Shown here: piece after piece, positions 53,614-59,757 of the stretch
How the letters are laid out: the number at the start of each line of letters is the position of its first letter
Numbering within the stretch: the stretch's first letter is position 1
Origin: an uncultured Prevotellaceae bacterium
Lineage (GTDB): Bacteria > Bacteroidota > Bacteroidia > Bacteroidales > Bacteroidaceae
Direction: 5' to 3'
NCBI GenBank assembly: GCA_900316475.1
Contig: ONDA01000015.1
Coordinates: 1-60,312 of the forward strand
Length of the DNA stretch: 60,312 nt
Translations under genes and position numbers: made by a program
Notes under the pieces: model-generated
What the model was told of the DNA's origin: nothing
Databases searched by the model: none
What the model saw: only the letters and a program-made list of their open reading frames with translations

Positions 53614-54032
53614 CCATTGACCATTGAACATTGACCATTATGAAGGCAGACAATCAAGTGTTGGTTGACAGTAAAGCTTTCGCTCTTCGAATTATCAGAC
53701 TATATAATTATCTTAAAGAGGAGAAACAGGTTTATGTCCTGTCAAAGCAAATACTGAGAAGCGGCACAAGTGTTGGGGCTAATATTTGTGAGAGTGTCAA
53801 TGCTCAAAGTCGAATGGATTTTATTAACAAATTAAATATTGCTTTAAAGGAAGCAAATGAAACGGAATATTGGCTGGAGCTGCTCCATGAGTCTGACTAT
53901 TTAGATGACAAACAATTTGAATCCATATATAATGACTGTGGGAAAATAGCAGCGACTTTGACCAAAATTATCAAAACGACCAAAATCGTCGCGGAGAAAT
54001 AATGGTCAATGGTCAATGTTCAATGTTCAATG
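53609..54032. mobile_element. Heptamer-ended inverted-repeat cassette carrying a four-helix-bundle gene
   Basis: The left arm (53609-53640) is four CATTGACC/CATTGAAC units. The right arm (54001-54032) is the matching GGTCAAT/GTTCAAT units in inverse order; the arms are about 32 bp each. Between them is only the four-helix-bundle gene, whose ATG and TAA touch the arms. The same units flank ORF-less copies in the helicase gene 1.5-2 kb away. No transposase and no obvious target duplication. It separates serC from serA. Mobility is inferred from the repeats and from the altered serC end. Confidence 0.8.
53640..54002 (+). CDS. Four-helix-bundle protein (S23 / intervening-sequence protein family, Avd-like)
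   Basis: 120 residues matching the 23S-rRNA-intervening-sequence protein family: ALRIIRLYNYLKEEKQVYVLSKQILRSGTSVGANICESVNAQSRMDFINKLNIALKEANETEYWLELLHES. These proteins form pentameric four-helix bundles; the relative Avd works with the reverse transcriptase of diversity-generating retroelements and binds nucleic acid. No reverse transcriptase or rRNA is nearby. The ATG at 53640 directly follows the left repeat arm, and the TAA directly precedes the right arm. It is lower in GC than its neighbours, a sign of transfer. Its role here is unknown; binding its own flanking repeats is a testable idea. Confidence 0.9.
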   Translation: MKADNQVLVDSKAFALRIIRLYNYLKEEKQVYVLSKQILRSGTSVGANICESVNAQSRMDFINKLNIALKEANETEYWLELLHESDYLDDKQFESIYNDCGKIAATLTKIIKTTKIVAEK

Positions 54033-54039
54033 AAATATA

Positions 54040-54957
54040 ATGAAGATATTAGTTGCAACAGAAAAGCCGTTCGCAGCAGCTGCCGTGAACGGTATCAAAG
54101 CAGAAGTTGAGGCAGCCGGCAACCAGCTCGTGCTGCTCGAGAAGTATACAGAGAAGGCACAGCTCCTCGACGCTGTCAAGGACGCCGATGCCATGATTAT
54201 CCGCTCAGACAAGGTCGATGCCGAAGTTCTCGACGCTGCCAAGCAGCTGAAGATTGTCGTTCGCGCCGGTGCCGGTTACGACAATATCGACCTCGCTGCA
54301 GCTACCGCTCACAATGTGGTGGCTGAAAACACCCCGGGACAGAATGCCAACGCCGTTGCCGAACTCGTTTTCGGACTCTTGGTAATGGCTGTTCGCGGTT
54401 TCTACAACGGCAAGAGCGGTAGCGAACTACTCGGTAAGAAACTCGGCATCCTTGCCTTCGGCAACGTTGGTCGTAACGTGGCCCGTATCGCTAAGGGCTT
54501 TGGCATGGACGTCTACGCCTACGACGCTTTCTGCCCTGCTGAGGTGATCGAGAAGGCTGGCGTACACGCTGTGGCTAATCAGGATGCACTCTTCGAGACC
54601 TGCGACGTCGTATCGCTCCACATACCCGCAACACCTGAGACCAAGCAGAGCATCAACTACGCCCTCGTCGGCAAGATGAAAAAGGGCGGCATCCTCGTCA
54701 ACACCGCACGCAAGGAGGTCATCAACGAGCCTGAACTGCTCAAACTGATGGCAGAGCGCGACGACCTGAAGTTTGTCACCGACATCATGCCCGACGCCAA
54801 CGACGACTTCCTGAAGTTCGAAGGCCGCTATTTCTCAACACCGAAGAAGATGGGTGCTCAGACGGCAGAGGCCAATATCAACGCCGGTATTGCTGCCGCC
54901 AAGCAAATCAACGCTTTCTTCAAAGACGGCGATACCAAGTTCCAGGTGAACAAATAA
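54040..54957 (+). CDS. serA: D-3-phosphoglycerate dehydrogenase
   Basis: 305 residues, short form without a C-terminal ACT domain. Oxidises 3-phosphoglycerate, first step of serine synthesis; serC, the next enzyme, is just upstream. NAD-binding loop ILAFGNVGRNVARIAKGFGMDVYAYDAF. The catalytic site shows Arg in VRAGAGYDNIDLAAA and Glu in NTARKEVINEPELLKLM; near the end, STPKKMGAQTAEAN replaces the usual TPHxGxxT segment with a Lys-Lys variant seen in Bacteroidota enzymes. The start codon lies seven bases after the inserted repeat arm, so the cassette now forms part of its leader. Confidence 0.92.
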   Translation: MKILVATEKPFAAAAVNGIKAEVEAAGNQLVLLEKYTEKAQLLDAVKDADAMIIRSDKVDAEVLDAAKQLKIVVRAGAGYDNIDLAAATAHNVVAENTPGQNANAVAELVFGLLVMAVRGFYNGKSGSELLGKKLGILAFGNVGRNVARIAKGFGMDVYAYDAFCPAEVIEKAGVHAVANQDALFETCDVVSLHIPATPETKQSINYALVGKMKKGGILVNTARKEVINEPELLKLMAERDDLKFVTDIMPDANDDFLKFEGRYFSTPKKMGAQTAEANINAGIAAAKQINAFFKDGDTKFQVNK

Positions 54958-54979
54958 CCCGTTAGGCGTCAATCAAGTT

Positions 54980-55020
54980 AAAGTCCCTGAAAGCATCCAC
55001 ACTTTCAGGGACTTTCTTGT
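54980..55020 (+). terminator. Terminator after serA
   Basis: AAAGTCCCTGAAAG (54980-54993) pairs perfectly with CTTTCAGGGACTTT (55002-55015), followed by CTTGTGTG. The T-run is short, but the stem is strong. Confidence 0.75.
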
Positions 55021-55038
55021 GTGTGCAAATGAAAACAT

Positions 55039-55170
55039 GTGACATTAAGCGTTTCTTGTTTCGCAGTTGAAATTACGCTTAATGTAACTTGTAACCTGTA
55101 ACAATCGCCGCTTTCCCAGTGTTTACTGCGGAAAGCGGCGATTTCAGAGTGTCGTGCTTAATGTAACGTT
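55039..55170. repeat. Palindromic element, copy 3 (deleted core)
   Basis: GTGACATTAAGCGTTTCTTG, TTTCGCAGTTGAAATT, then CGCTTAATGTAACTTGTAAC and a stem AATCGCCGCTTTCC (55103-55116) pairing with GGAAAGCGGCGATT (55130-55144), ending CTTAATGTAAC. The order matches the nested element at 2432-2732, but everything between the two GCAGTT motifs is missing, as if deleted by recombination between them. It touches the 3' end of the smalltalk gene. Confidence 0.82.
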
Positions 55171-55292
55171 TAAAGGGCGACGGGACCGTAGCCCATACAC
55201 GAGGTGGTAGTCACGGCGGTCAGTGCCGCCGTCAGTGCTGCGATGATGATGCGCAGCGCAATCTCAATAAATTTCGATTTCATAGTTTTCAT
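55170..55292 (-). CDS. Smalltalk family small protein
   Basis: A 40-residue protein, MKTMKSKFIEIALRIIIAALTAALTAVTTTSCMGYGPVAL, written here in parts: MKTMKSKFIEIALRIII, then AALTAALTAVTTTSC, then MGYGPVAL. The pattern (short charged start, hydrophobic helix rich in Ile/Ala/Thr, ending TTSCM) is that of the Bacteroidales 'smalltalk' family, usually found beside HU-like and peptidoglycan-hydrolase genes as here. The function is unknown. The helix and terminal Cys could make it a membrane peptide or a very short lipoprotein. Too short for ordinary gene calling. Start 55292; an alternative ATG is at 55283. The stop abuts a palindromic element. Confidence 0.8.
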   Translation of the reverse strand: MKTMKSKFIEIALRIIIAALTAALTAVTTTSCMGYGPVAL

Positions 55293-55305
55293 GGATTAGT
55301 AGTTT

Positions 55306-55340
55306 GGCATTCCCCCTCCCTCCGGCTTGAGGAAGGGGGA
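55306..55340. terminator. GC-rich hairpin with T-run between smalltalk and the HU-like gene
   Basis: CCCCCTCCCTC and GAGGAAGGGGG form a stem with an imperfect match, followed by ACTTTTTTT on the plus strand. It may end rightward transcripts. In the leftward direction it is an attenuator-like hairpin between two genes. It also resembles one hairpin of the GC-rich element in feoAB. Confidence 0.5.
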
Positions 55341-55346
55341 CTTTTT

Positions 55347-55817
55347 TTAAGGCTCCTGGTCGTCGCCGTCGCCATCGTCAGGGTCCGGTGTTGGCTGCGG
55401 CCTCTCGGCGTCGCGGAGGCTCTGTGCCAGCGAGGTGTAGCCGATGACACCGTCCTTGATGAGCTGTGCGCGTCGGAACTCTCCCGTCGAGTAGGCGTTC
55501 AGGTGTACGTCCTTCACGTGCTTCGCGATGTCGTAGGCCAGGAAGCTGTTAGCGCCCTTCGATGCCACCTGTACCGAGAAGATGGCCAGGTCGGCAATCT
55601 TCACCTGGTTGCCCTCCAGGCAGAGTTCGCGGATGCACGACACCATGTCCTTCAAGATACCGAGGATGACTCCGGCGGAGTAGGGCGAGTTGTGGTTGTG
55701 CATGTGTTCTGCCAGCTTTTCCAGGTCGTAGGTCTCCTTCTTCTCCACGCGGCCGTAGATCATGCCATAGCCCTTCGACGTGGTCATCGTGTTTCTGTAA
55801 AGATTCAGTTCAAGCAT
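55347..55817 (-). CDS. HU-like DNA-binding protein (HU-HIG type)
   Basis: 156 residues. The N-terminal part MLELNLYRNTMTTSKGYGMIYGRVEKKETYDLEKLAEHMHNHNSPYSAGVILGILKDMVSCIRELCLEGNQVKIADLAIFSVQV is the HU/IHF-like domain common in Bacteroidales (often annotated HU family or HU-HIG). The acidic Pro/Asp tail (PTPDPDDGDGDDQEP) is usual for the group. It probably binds and bends DNA, with a role in the accessory element it belongs to. The ATG at 55817 fits the family; the earlier one at 55904 lies before the -7 box TACCTTTG (55909-55902, minus). It is followed by smalltalk. Confidence 0.85.
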   Translation of the reverse strand: MLELNLYRNTMTTSKGYGMIYGRVEKKETYDLEKLAEHMHNHNSPYSAGVILGILKDMVSCIRELCLEGNQVKIADLAIFSVQVASKGANSFLAYDIAKHVKDVHLNAYSTGEFRRAQLIKDGVIGYTSLAQSLRDAERPQPTPDPDDGDGDDQEP

Positions 55818-55916
55818 AATTCTTTGTGTGTTTTTTATGGTTTCTTGCAGGCCTTTTTCGCCGGGTGGCCGCCTCCCGCTTGTGTTTTCCGGATAACGAC
55901 ACAAAGGTACAAAGAA

Positions 55917-55948
55917 AAAGCCCCGGCAGCAATAGCAACCGGGGCTTT
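55917..55948 (-). terminator. Terminator after the M15 peptidase gene
   Basis: On the minus strand AAAGCCCCGG (55948-55939) pairs with CCGGGGCTTT (55926-55917), then TTCTTTG. It separates the leftward peptidase gene from the promoter of the HU-like gene. Confidence 0.85.
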
Positions 55949-55975
55949 AACACAATTTTAACACTCCCTTTTTTC

Positions 55976-56446
55976 CTACCGTTTCTCGATGACCGTGACC
56001 TTGCAGCGGTTGGGCAGCATCTGTGGTCTCACGGCGAAGTGCAGCCAGAAGCGGTTGAACTTCTTCTCGATGATGATTTCGTCCCATGGGCCGCGGTCGA
56101 CGCTGACCTCCATGAGCAGGGTGGCGTACTGCACGGCCTGTGCGCAGTCGCGGCAGACGATGTCGGCAGCGCTGCCCAACAGGTGGTTCGAGTCGCGTGC
56201 GCCGCCCACCTTGTTGTTCAGCTTGTAGCTGCGGTAGCCGCTGCTCACCCTGAGGGGTTCGTCTTTGCCCGGTGTGCCGTAGCGTTCGTTGTAGAGTCGC
56301 CGCAGGTCTTCCAGCCATTGGCACACGCGTCGCAGGTTCTCTATGTGTGCCGGTGCCGGCACGTTGTAGATGTCGGGATGGTTCTGCGATGCCACCATCT
56401 CCTTGAGCGTAAAATGCTCCGTCAGTTTTGTTTCTGGATTCATCAT
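55976..56446 (-). CDS. M15-family peptidase (D-Ala-D-Ala carboxypeptidase / endolysin-like)
   Basis: 156 residues, no signal peptide. LTEHFTLKEMVASQNH at the start and LRVSSGYRSYKLNNKVGGARDSNHLLGSAADIVC contain the M15_3 motif SxHLxGxAxD (Zn ligands His and Asp); the third ligand is in RFWLHFAV. It resembles phage-type endolysins that cut peptidoglycan cross-bridges. In Bacteroidales an amidase or M15 gene is often seen with HU-like and smalltalk genes, as here. The start at 56446 is preferred (tandem ATG); the 5' side is a run of AT-rich 7-bp units that begins at the stop of the primase-helicase gene. Confidence 0.88.
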   Translation of the reverse strand: MMNPETKLTEHFTLKEMVASQNHPDIYNVPAPAHIENLRRVCQWLEDLRRLYNERYGTPGKDEPLRVSSGYRSYKLNNKVGGARDSNHLLGSAADIVCRDCAQAVQYATLLMEVSVDRGPWDEIIIEKKFNRFWLHFAVRPQMLPNRCKVTVIEKR

Positions 56447-56447
56447 A

Positions 56448-56478
56448 ATTCTCAATTATCAATTATTAATTTTCAATT
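56448..56478. repeat. AT-rich 7-bp tandem units before the M15 peptidase gene
   Basis: On the minus strand the 31-base spacer reads as 7-bp units ATTGAAA, ATTAATA, ATTGATA, ATTGAGA and ATT, ending at the ATG. No Shine-Dalgarno site. It resembles the ATTAAAC units at 59731-59757. Confidence 0.7.
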
Positions 56479-58986
56479 AATCGAAGATTTAAGCTTTCGA
56501 TACAGTCCTTTCTTGATTCTCTCGATAAAGCCGTCGCGCGCCAGTCGGTAGGCTGTCACTTTGGCCGCGTTATCGGTAATACCATAGTTCTTCGCCACGT
56601 CTTCGACAGAAAACTCCCTCGGCAGCTTCTGATAAGCCGCGTCGTACTTCGAGGCATGCTGGCGGTTAGCCTGCCGGTCGCGCTCCATATTGTCGAAGTA
56701 CGCCTGTGCGTAGGCTCCGAAGAAGTGCTGTTGGCAGCGGTATTGGATGTCCATCACCAGGCGCGCCAGCCGTCGGTCGGTGTCGTCGATGGTGAACGTC
56801 TTCGTGTCCTGCCACTCCTGCCAGTGACGCATCATCAGGAAGGGTGCCGTGACGCAGACGCCGTAGTAGGCCACGCGCTTCAGCAGCAGCTCGTCGGCCT
56901 TGTCCTGGTTGTAGGCGGCCACGTCCATGCGCTCTGCCGTCCATTGCCACGCCTCCTCGACGATCGGCCACAGGGGCAGCTCGCCCTTCACGCCGTCGAG
57001 CCGGAAGGCCCACGTCTTCAGCGTGTCGTCGGCCTCGTGGTCTACGCTTCGCTGGCGGCTCAGCTCCATCATCCTGAAGCCCGAGGGCGGCAGGGGTATG
57101 CACGCCAGTCGTGTGGCCAGACCTGAGCCGAAGTTCCTCTCCGTCACCTTGCGCTGCAGGCTAAGCGGCGTGCCGGTGTAGACGAAGTTCCAGTAGACGT
57201 TGAACGTGCCGCTGATGCTGTCGAGGTTCGAGTATGCCTGGCCGTCCTCCTCGTTGTGGAAGGCTTTCAGCTCCAGGCTGGTCTTGTCTATCCACGAGCC
57301 GCCGCGCTGCGTCAGTGTGGCGTTGTCCAGCTCCGAGTCGAAGGTCAGCAGGTGCAGGTGCATCGGCTCGCCGTCCACCACCTCCACGGCGTTGTTCATA
57401 TCCTGAATGAACTGCGCGTTCGACGTGCGTGCCGGGTGGTCGCGAATGATGACGACGGGCTTCTTCGGCTTCTCCTTGTTGCTGCCCTTCGTGCGCATCT
57501 CCTCCTTGTAGCGGTTCAGCGCGTCGTAGCCCACCTTGTCGGCCGTCTTGATAGGCGCCGCTATCAGCTTGTAGAGCCTTGTGGCAAACGACTTGCCGCT
57601 GGCGGGGTCGCCGATGACCATCACGCAGTAGTTCAGTCGCCGCACCTCTTCCGGGCGGTGGTAGAAGTAGTACCACGTGCGCGTCATCAGCGTGCCCATG
57701 AACGCACCCGTCACGAAGAGTCCCGCCGGGCGTCCTGCCACGGGCAGTCCGCCGAGGGCTTCTCGCAGGCAGGGGTAGCTGTCGAACAGCTTGCCTATCT
57801 CCGCGCCCCACTCCTCCAGCGGCAGCTTCTGTTCGTCGCCGTCCTTCTTCTCCGTGCCGTCAGCCTGATTCTCGCTCTGAACGGCGCCCAGCTTTTCCAG
57901 CACGTCGCGAAGCTTTCTGGGCACGTTGGCGTAGTACTTGTAGTCGCAGGCGTCCTTGATGGTCTGGTCGACGGCGTCGCCCTCTGCCGCGAGGTCGCGC
58001 ACCCACTGCTGCTGCATGAGCACTCGTCTGACGACGTCGGCGCGTCGGTCGCAGATGTAGCGCAGGTCGCGGGCCAGCCGCAGCAGCGTGGTGTGGCGGT
58101 CGCCGGGCTGTGGCACGCTGCCCCCCAGCCATTCCCTGACGATGTCGGCATAGCTTACTCCGTGGTAGAGACCCTCCCCCGTCCCCTCCCTGTGAGGGAG
58201 GGGCGTAGTTACCTTGCCGTCAGACACATTACTCCCCTCCCTCACAGGGAGGGGCTGGGGGGTGGGTCTACTCTGTGGGGTGGGTCTACTCTCCCCCCTC
58301 CGATACAGCTCATCATATTTCTCAGCAAATTCTTTGTTCTCATAGTCAAAAAGTTCGTTTTCGTTAATGAATAAGATGTCTTCGCGGGTGCAGATAAACG
58401 ACATGCGCGAGGCGTCCTTACACGCCTGGTCGGCCTCGACACCCAGCACCGAGGCCATCGCGTTCATGTTGTCGATAAGATTGCCCACCTTCGGGTCGGC
58501 CTTGAAAACTACCTTCAGACCGCGACCGCTCGGTGTCACATACACAAGCAGAATTCTCGACGACAACTCAGATTCTTTTTCTACGACAACAGGGACAACT
58601 TTGGACAACTTTTTTAAATCGCTGCTTGCAGCGACAGTTGTTTTAGTTGTCTTAGTTGTCGTTAATCCCCAACTCATAAAAAGTTGTCGTGGGTCTTCCA
58701 CGTGATCAATATCCAGCACGCACAGCCCGTTGAGCCGTGTCGCCGCCTGCTTGCGCCAGCGTCCCTCACGGCCCTTCTTGCTCACGGTCACGTCGAACGT
58801 GGCCTGGAAGATGAAGGCCGGCAGGCGCTTCTTCAGCCGTGCTGCCTCCGCGTCGTCGCCGCGAGCCTTGGCGGCGCGCACGCCGTCTATCAGCTCCTTC
58901 GTCAGGGGCGCCCCCACCAGCGCCCAGAACTGTTCGCGGGTTACTTCCTTTGTGGGCGTAAAGAAGTTTTGTTGATAACTAAACAT
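56473..58986 (-). CDS. VirE-N / BT4734-like primase-helicase type protein with an in-frame repeat insertion
   Basis: 837 residues. The N-terminal domain (residues about 1-225) is of the VirE N-terminal/BT4734 type: RLNGLCVLDIDHVEDPRQLF, LLVYVTPSGRGLKVVFKAD, KDASRMSFICTREDILFIN, a primase-like fold. The second half has a P-loop, VMVIGDPASGKSFATRLYKL, and DUF3987-like features, and a C-terminal winged-helix-like region (FSVEDVAKNYGITDNAAKVTAYRLARDGFI). Such proteins occur in Bacteroidales mobile regions and are thought to act in replication of the element. Residues about 229-273 (PTPQPLPVREG...TPLPHREGTGEG) are a translated palindromic element, also seen in feoAB. The start MFSYQQNFF overlaps the upstream gene by 46 bases; an ATG at 59091 is less likely. 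Confidence 0.85.
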   Translation of the reverse strand: MFSYQQNFFTPTKEVTREQFWALVGAPLTKELIDGVRAAKARGDDAEAARLKKRLPAFIFQATFDVTVSKKGREGRWRKQAATRLNGLCVLDIDHVEDPRQLFMSWGLTTTKTTKTTVAASSDLKKLSKVVPVVVEKESELSSRILLVYVTPSGRGLKVVFKADPKVGNLIDNMNAMASVLGVEADQACKDASRMSFICTREDILFINENELFDYENKEFAEKYDELYRRGESRPTPQSRPTPQPLPVREGSNVSDGKVTTPLPHREGTGEGLYHGVSYADIVREWLGGSVPQPGDRHTTLLRLARDLRYICDRRADVVRRVLMQQQWVRDLAAEGDAVDQTIKDACDYKYYANVPRKLRDVLEKLGAVQSENQADGTEKKDGDEQKLPLEEWGAEIGKLFDSYPCLREALGGLPVAGRPAGLFVTGAFMGTLMTRTWYYFYHRPEEVRRLNYCVMVIGDPASGKSFATRLYKLIAAPIKTADKVGYDALNRYKEEMRTKGSNKEKPKKPVVIIRDHPARTSNAQFIQDMNNAVEVVDGEPMHLHLLTFDSELDNATLTQRGGSWIDKTSLELKAFHNEEDGQAYSNLDSISGTFNVYWNFVYTGTPLSLQRKVTERNFGSGLATRLACIPLPPSGFRMMELSRQRSVDHEADDTLKTWAFRLDGVKGELPLWPIVEEAWQWTAERMDVAAYNQDKADELLLKRVAYYGVCVTAPFLMMRHWQEWQDTKTFTIDDTDRRLARLVMDIQYRCQQHFFGAYAQAYFDNMERDRQANRQHASKYDAAYQKLPREFSVEDVAKNYGITDNAAKVTAYRLARDGFIERIKKGLYRKLKSSIN
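58168..58300. repeat. GC-rich palindromic element inserted in frame in the primase-helicase gene
   Basis: On the plus strand CCCCTCCCTGTGAGGGAGGGG (58183-58203, read in two halves) and CCCCTCCCTCACAGGGAGGGG (58234-58254) are two hairpins around GCCGTCAGAC. It matches 10127-10223 in feoAB. Two direct copies of GGGGTGGGTCTACTCT (58257-58292) flank it on one side. It sits between the primase-like domain and the rest. Confidence 0.87.
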
Positions 58987-59429
58987 TTGTTCACCTCTGA
59001 TGTTAAGTTCAGCAGCACGCTCGACATGTCGGCACTCTCCGTAGAGAGGTTCATCTCGACGCGCACCTGTTTCTCGCTCTTCATGTGCCATACCTTCAGC
59101 CCCTCGCGGTCGAGCAGACAGCGGTGGCGGCGGCTCGTCGGAGCCAGCGGGTATTTGCGCAGGTTGGCCGTCAGTTTCTCCAGCTGCTCCTCCATGTCGC
59201 CCACGGGGTCGGAGCTGTCGCGCGACACCTTCAGGTGGGCCACATACGAGCTGCTCTTTTCGCCGTCGGTCTCGTAGAAGCGGGCTTCGCCAACCTTCTT
59301 CACGTTCCGCTGCACCGGTTCACCCTTGCCCTGTGGCACGAACTCCACCGACATGTCGTCGTGGAACGTGGCCGTCCCGCGCACCCGGCGCGGCTCTGCG
59401 GCCTTCTTGTCACCGTCACCCTTCATCAT
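58941..59429 (-). CDS. Hypothetical protein of the phage-like cluster
   Basis: 162 residues, MMKGDGDKKAAEPRRVRGTATFHDDMSVEFVPQGKGEPVQRNVKKVGEARFYETDGEKSSSYVAHLKV.... It is rich in charged residues, predicted beta-strands in the first half and helices later. I do not recognise a family. The start overlaps the 99-residue gene's stop (ATGATG) and its 3' end overlaps the primase-helicase start by 46 bases, so the three are tightly coupled. A role in the element's DNA metabolism or regulation is likely by position only. The longer start at 59465 would overlap the upstream gene by 40 bases and is less likely. Confidence 0.7.
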   Translation of the reverse strand: MMKGDGDKKAAEPRRVRGTATFHDDMSVEFVPQGKGEPVQRNVKKVGEARFYETDGEKSSSYVAHLKVSRDSSDPVGDMEEQLEKLTANLRKYPLAPTSRRHRCLLDREGLKVWHMKSEKQVRVEMNLSTESADMSSVLLNLTSEVNKCLVINKTSLRPQRK

Positions 59430-59725
59430 AGCGCTACGATTTTCAGGATTCTGATGTTCGTCCACGTCTTCACCTCGCCCGTCTGCGTGTCGGTCTTCGA
59501 ACGGGCTATCAGCGAGAGTTGCAGGTTCACCACCCGGCCATCGGCGATTGGTTCCTTCTCCAGCTTACGTGCCAGGTCGTCGGTAGCCTCGGCAAAGAAC
59601 GAGTCGATGCCGTCGTTGAACAGCATTTGTTTCGAGGCGAGCATCACCTTCTCGCCCTGGGCGTTCGTCCATTCTCTTTCGGTCAGCACGCCCTGGCTGA
59701 CCACCTTGATTGCTTTCTTTTCCAT
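59426..59725 (-). CDS. Hypothetical small protein of the phage-like cluster
   Basis: 99 residues, MEKKAIKVVSQGVLTEREWTNAQGEKVMLASKQMLFNDGIDSFFAEATDDLARKLEKEPIADGRVVNLQLSLIARSKTD.... The body is predicted mainly beta (VVNLQLSLIARS, WTNIRILKIVAL), compatible with a single-strand-binding or OB-like fold, which is a guess. No named family recognised. It is separated from the upstream Rha/KilAC gene by a 25-base spacer of 7-bp AT-rich units and overlaps the following gene by four bases. Confidence 0.7.
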   Translation of the reverse strand: MEKKAIKVVSQGVLTEREWTNAQGEKVMLASKQMLFNDGIDSFFAEATDDLARKLEKEPIADGRVVNLQLSLIARSKTDTQTGEVKTWTNIRILKIVAL

Positions 59726-59730
59726 AGTTT

Positions 59731-59757
59731 TAATGTTTAATGTTTAATGTTTAATGT
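59731..59757. repeat. ATTAAAC 7-bp tandem units before the 99-residue gene
   Basis: On the minus strand CATTAAAC repeats three to four times in 27 bases, ending in AACTATGG at the start codon (59725). The first unit supplies the TAA stop of the Rha/KilAC gene. Confidence 0.75.

Noticed and set aside
53609-54032. 23S rRNA intervening sequence or diversity-generating retroelement
   Set aside because: The four-helix-bundle gene suggests either, but there is no rRNA sequence around it, no reverse transcriptase, and no template/variable repeat pair in the window.
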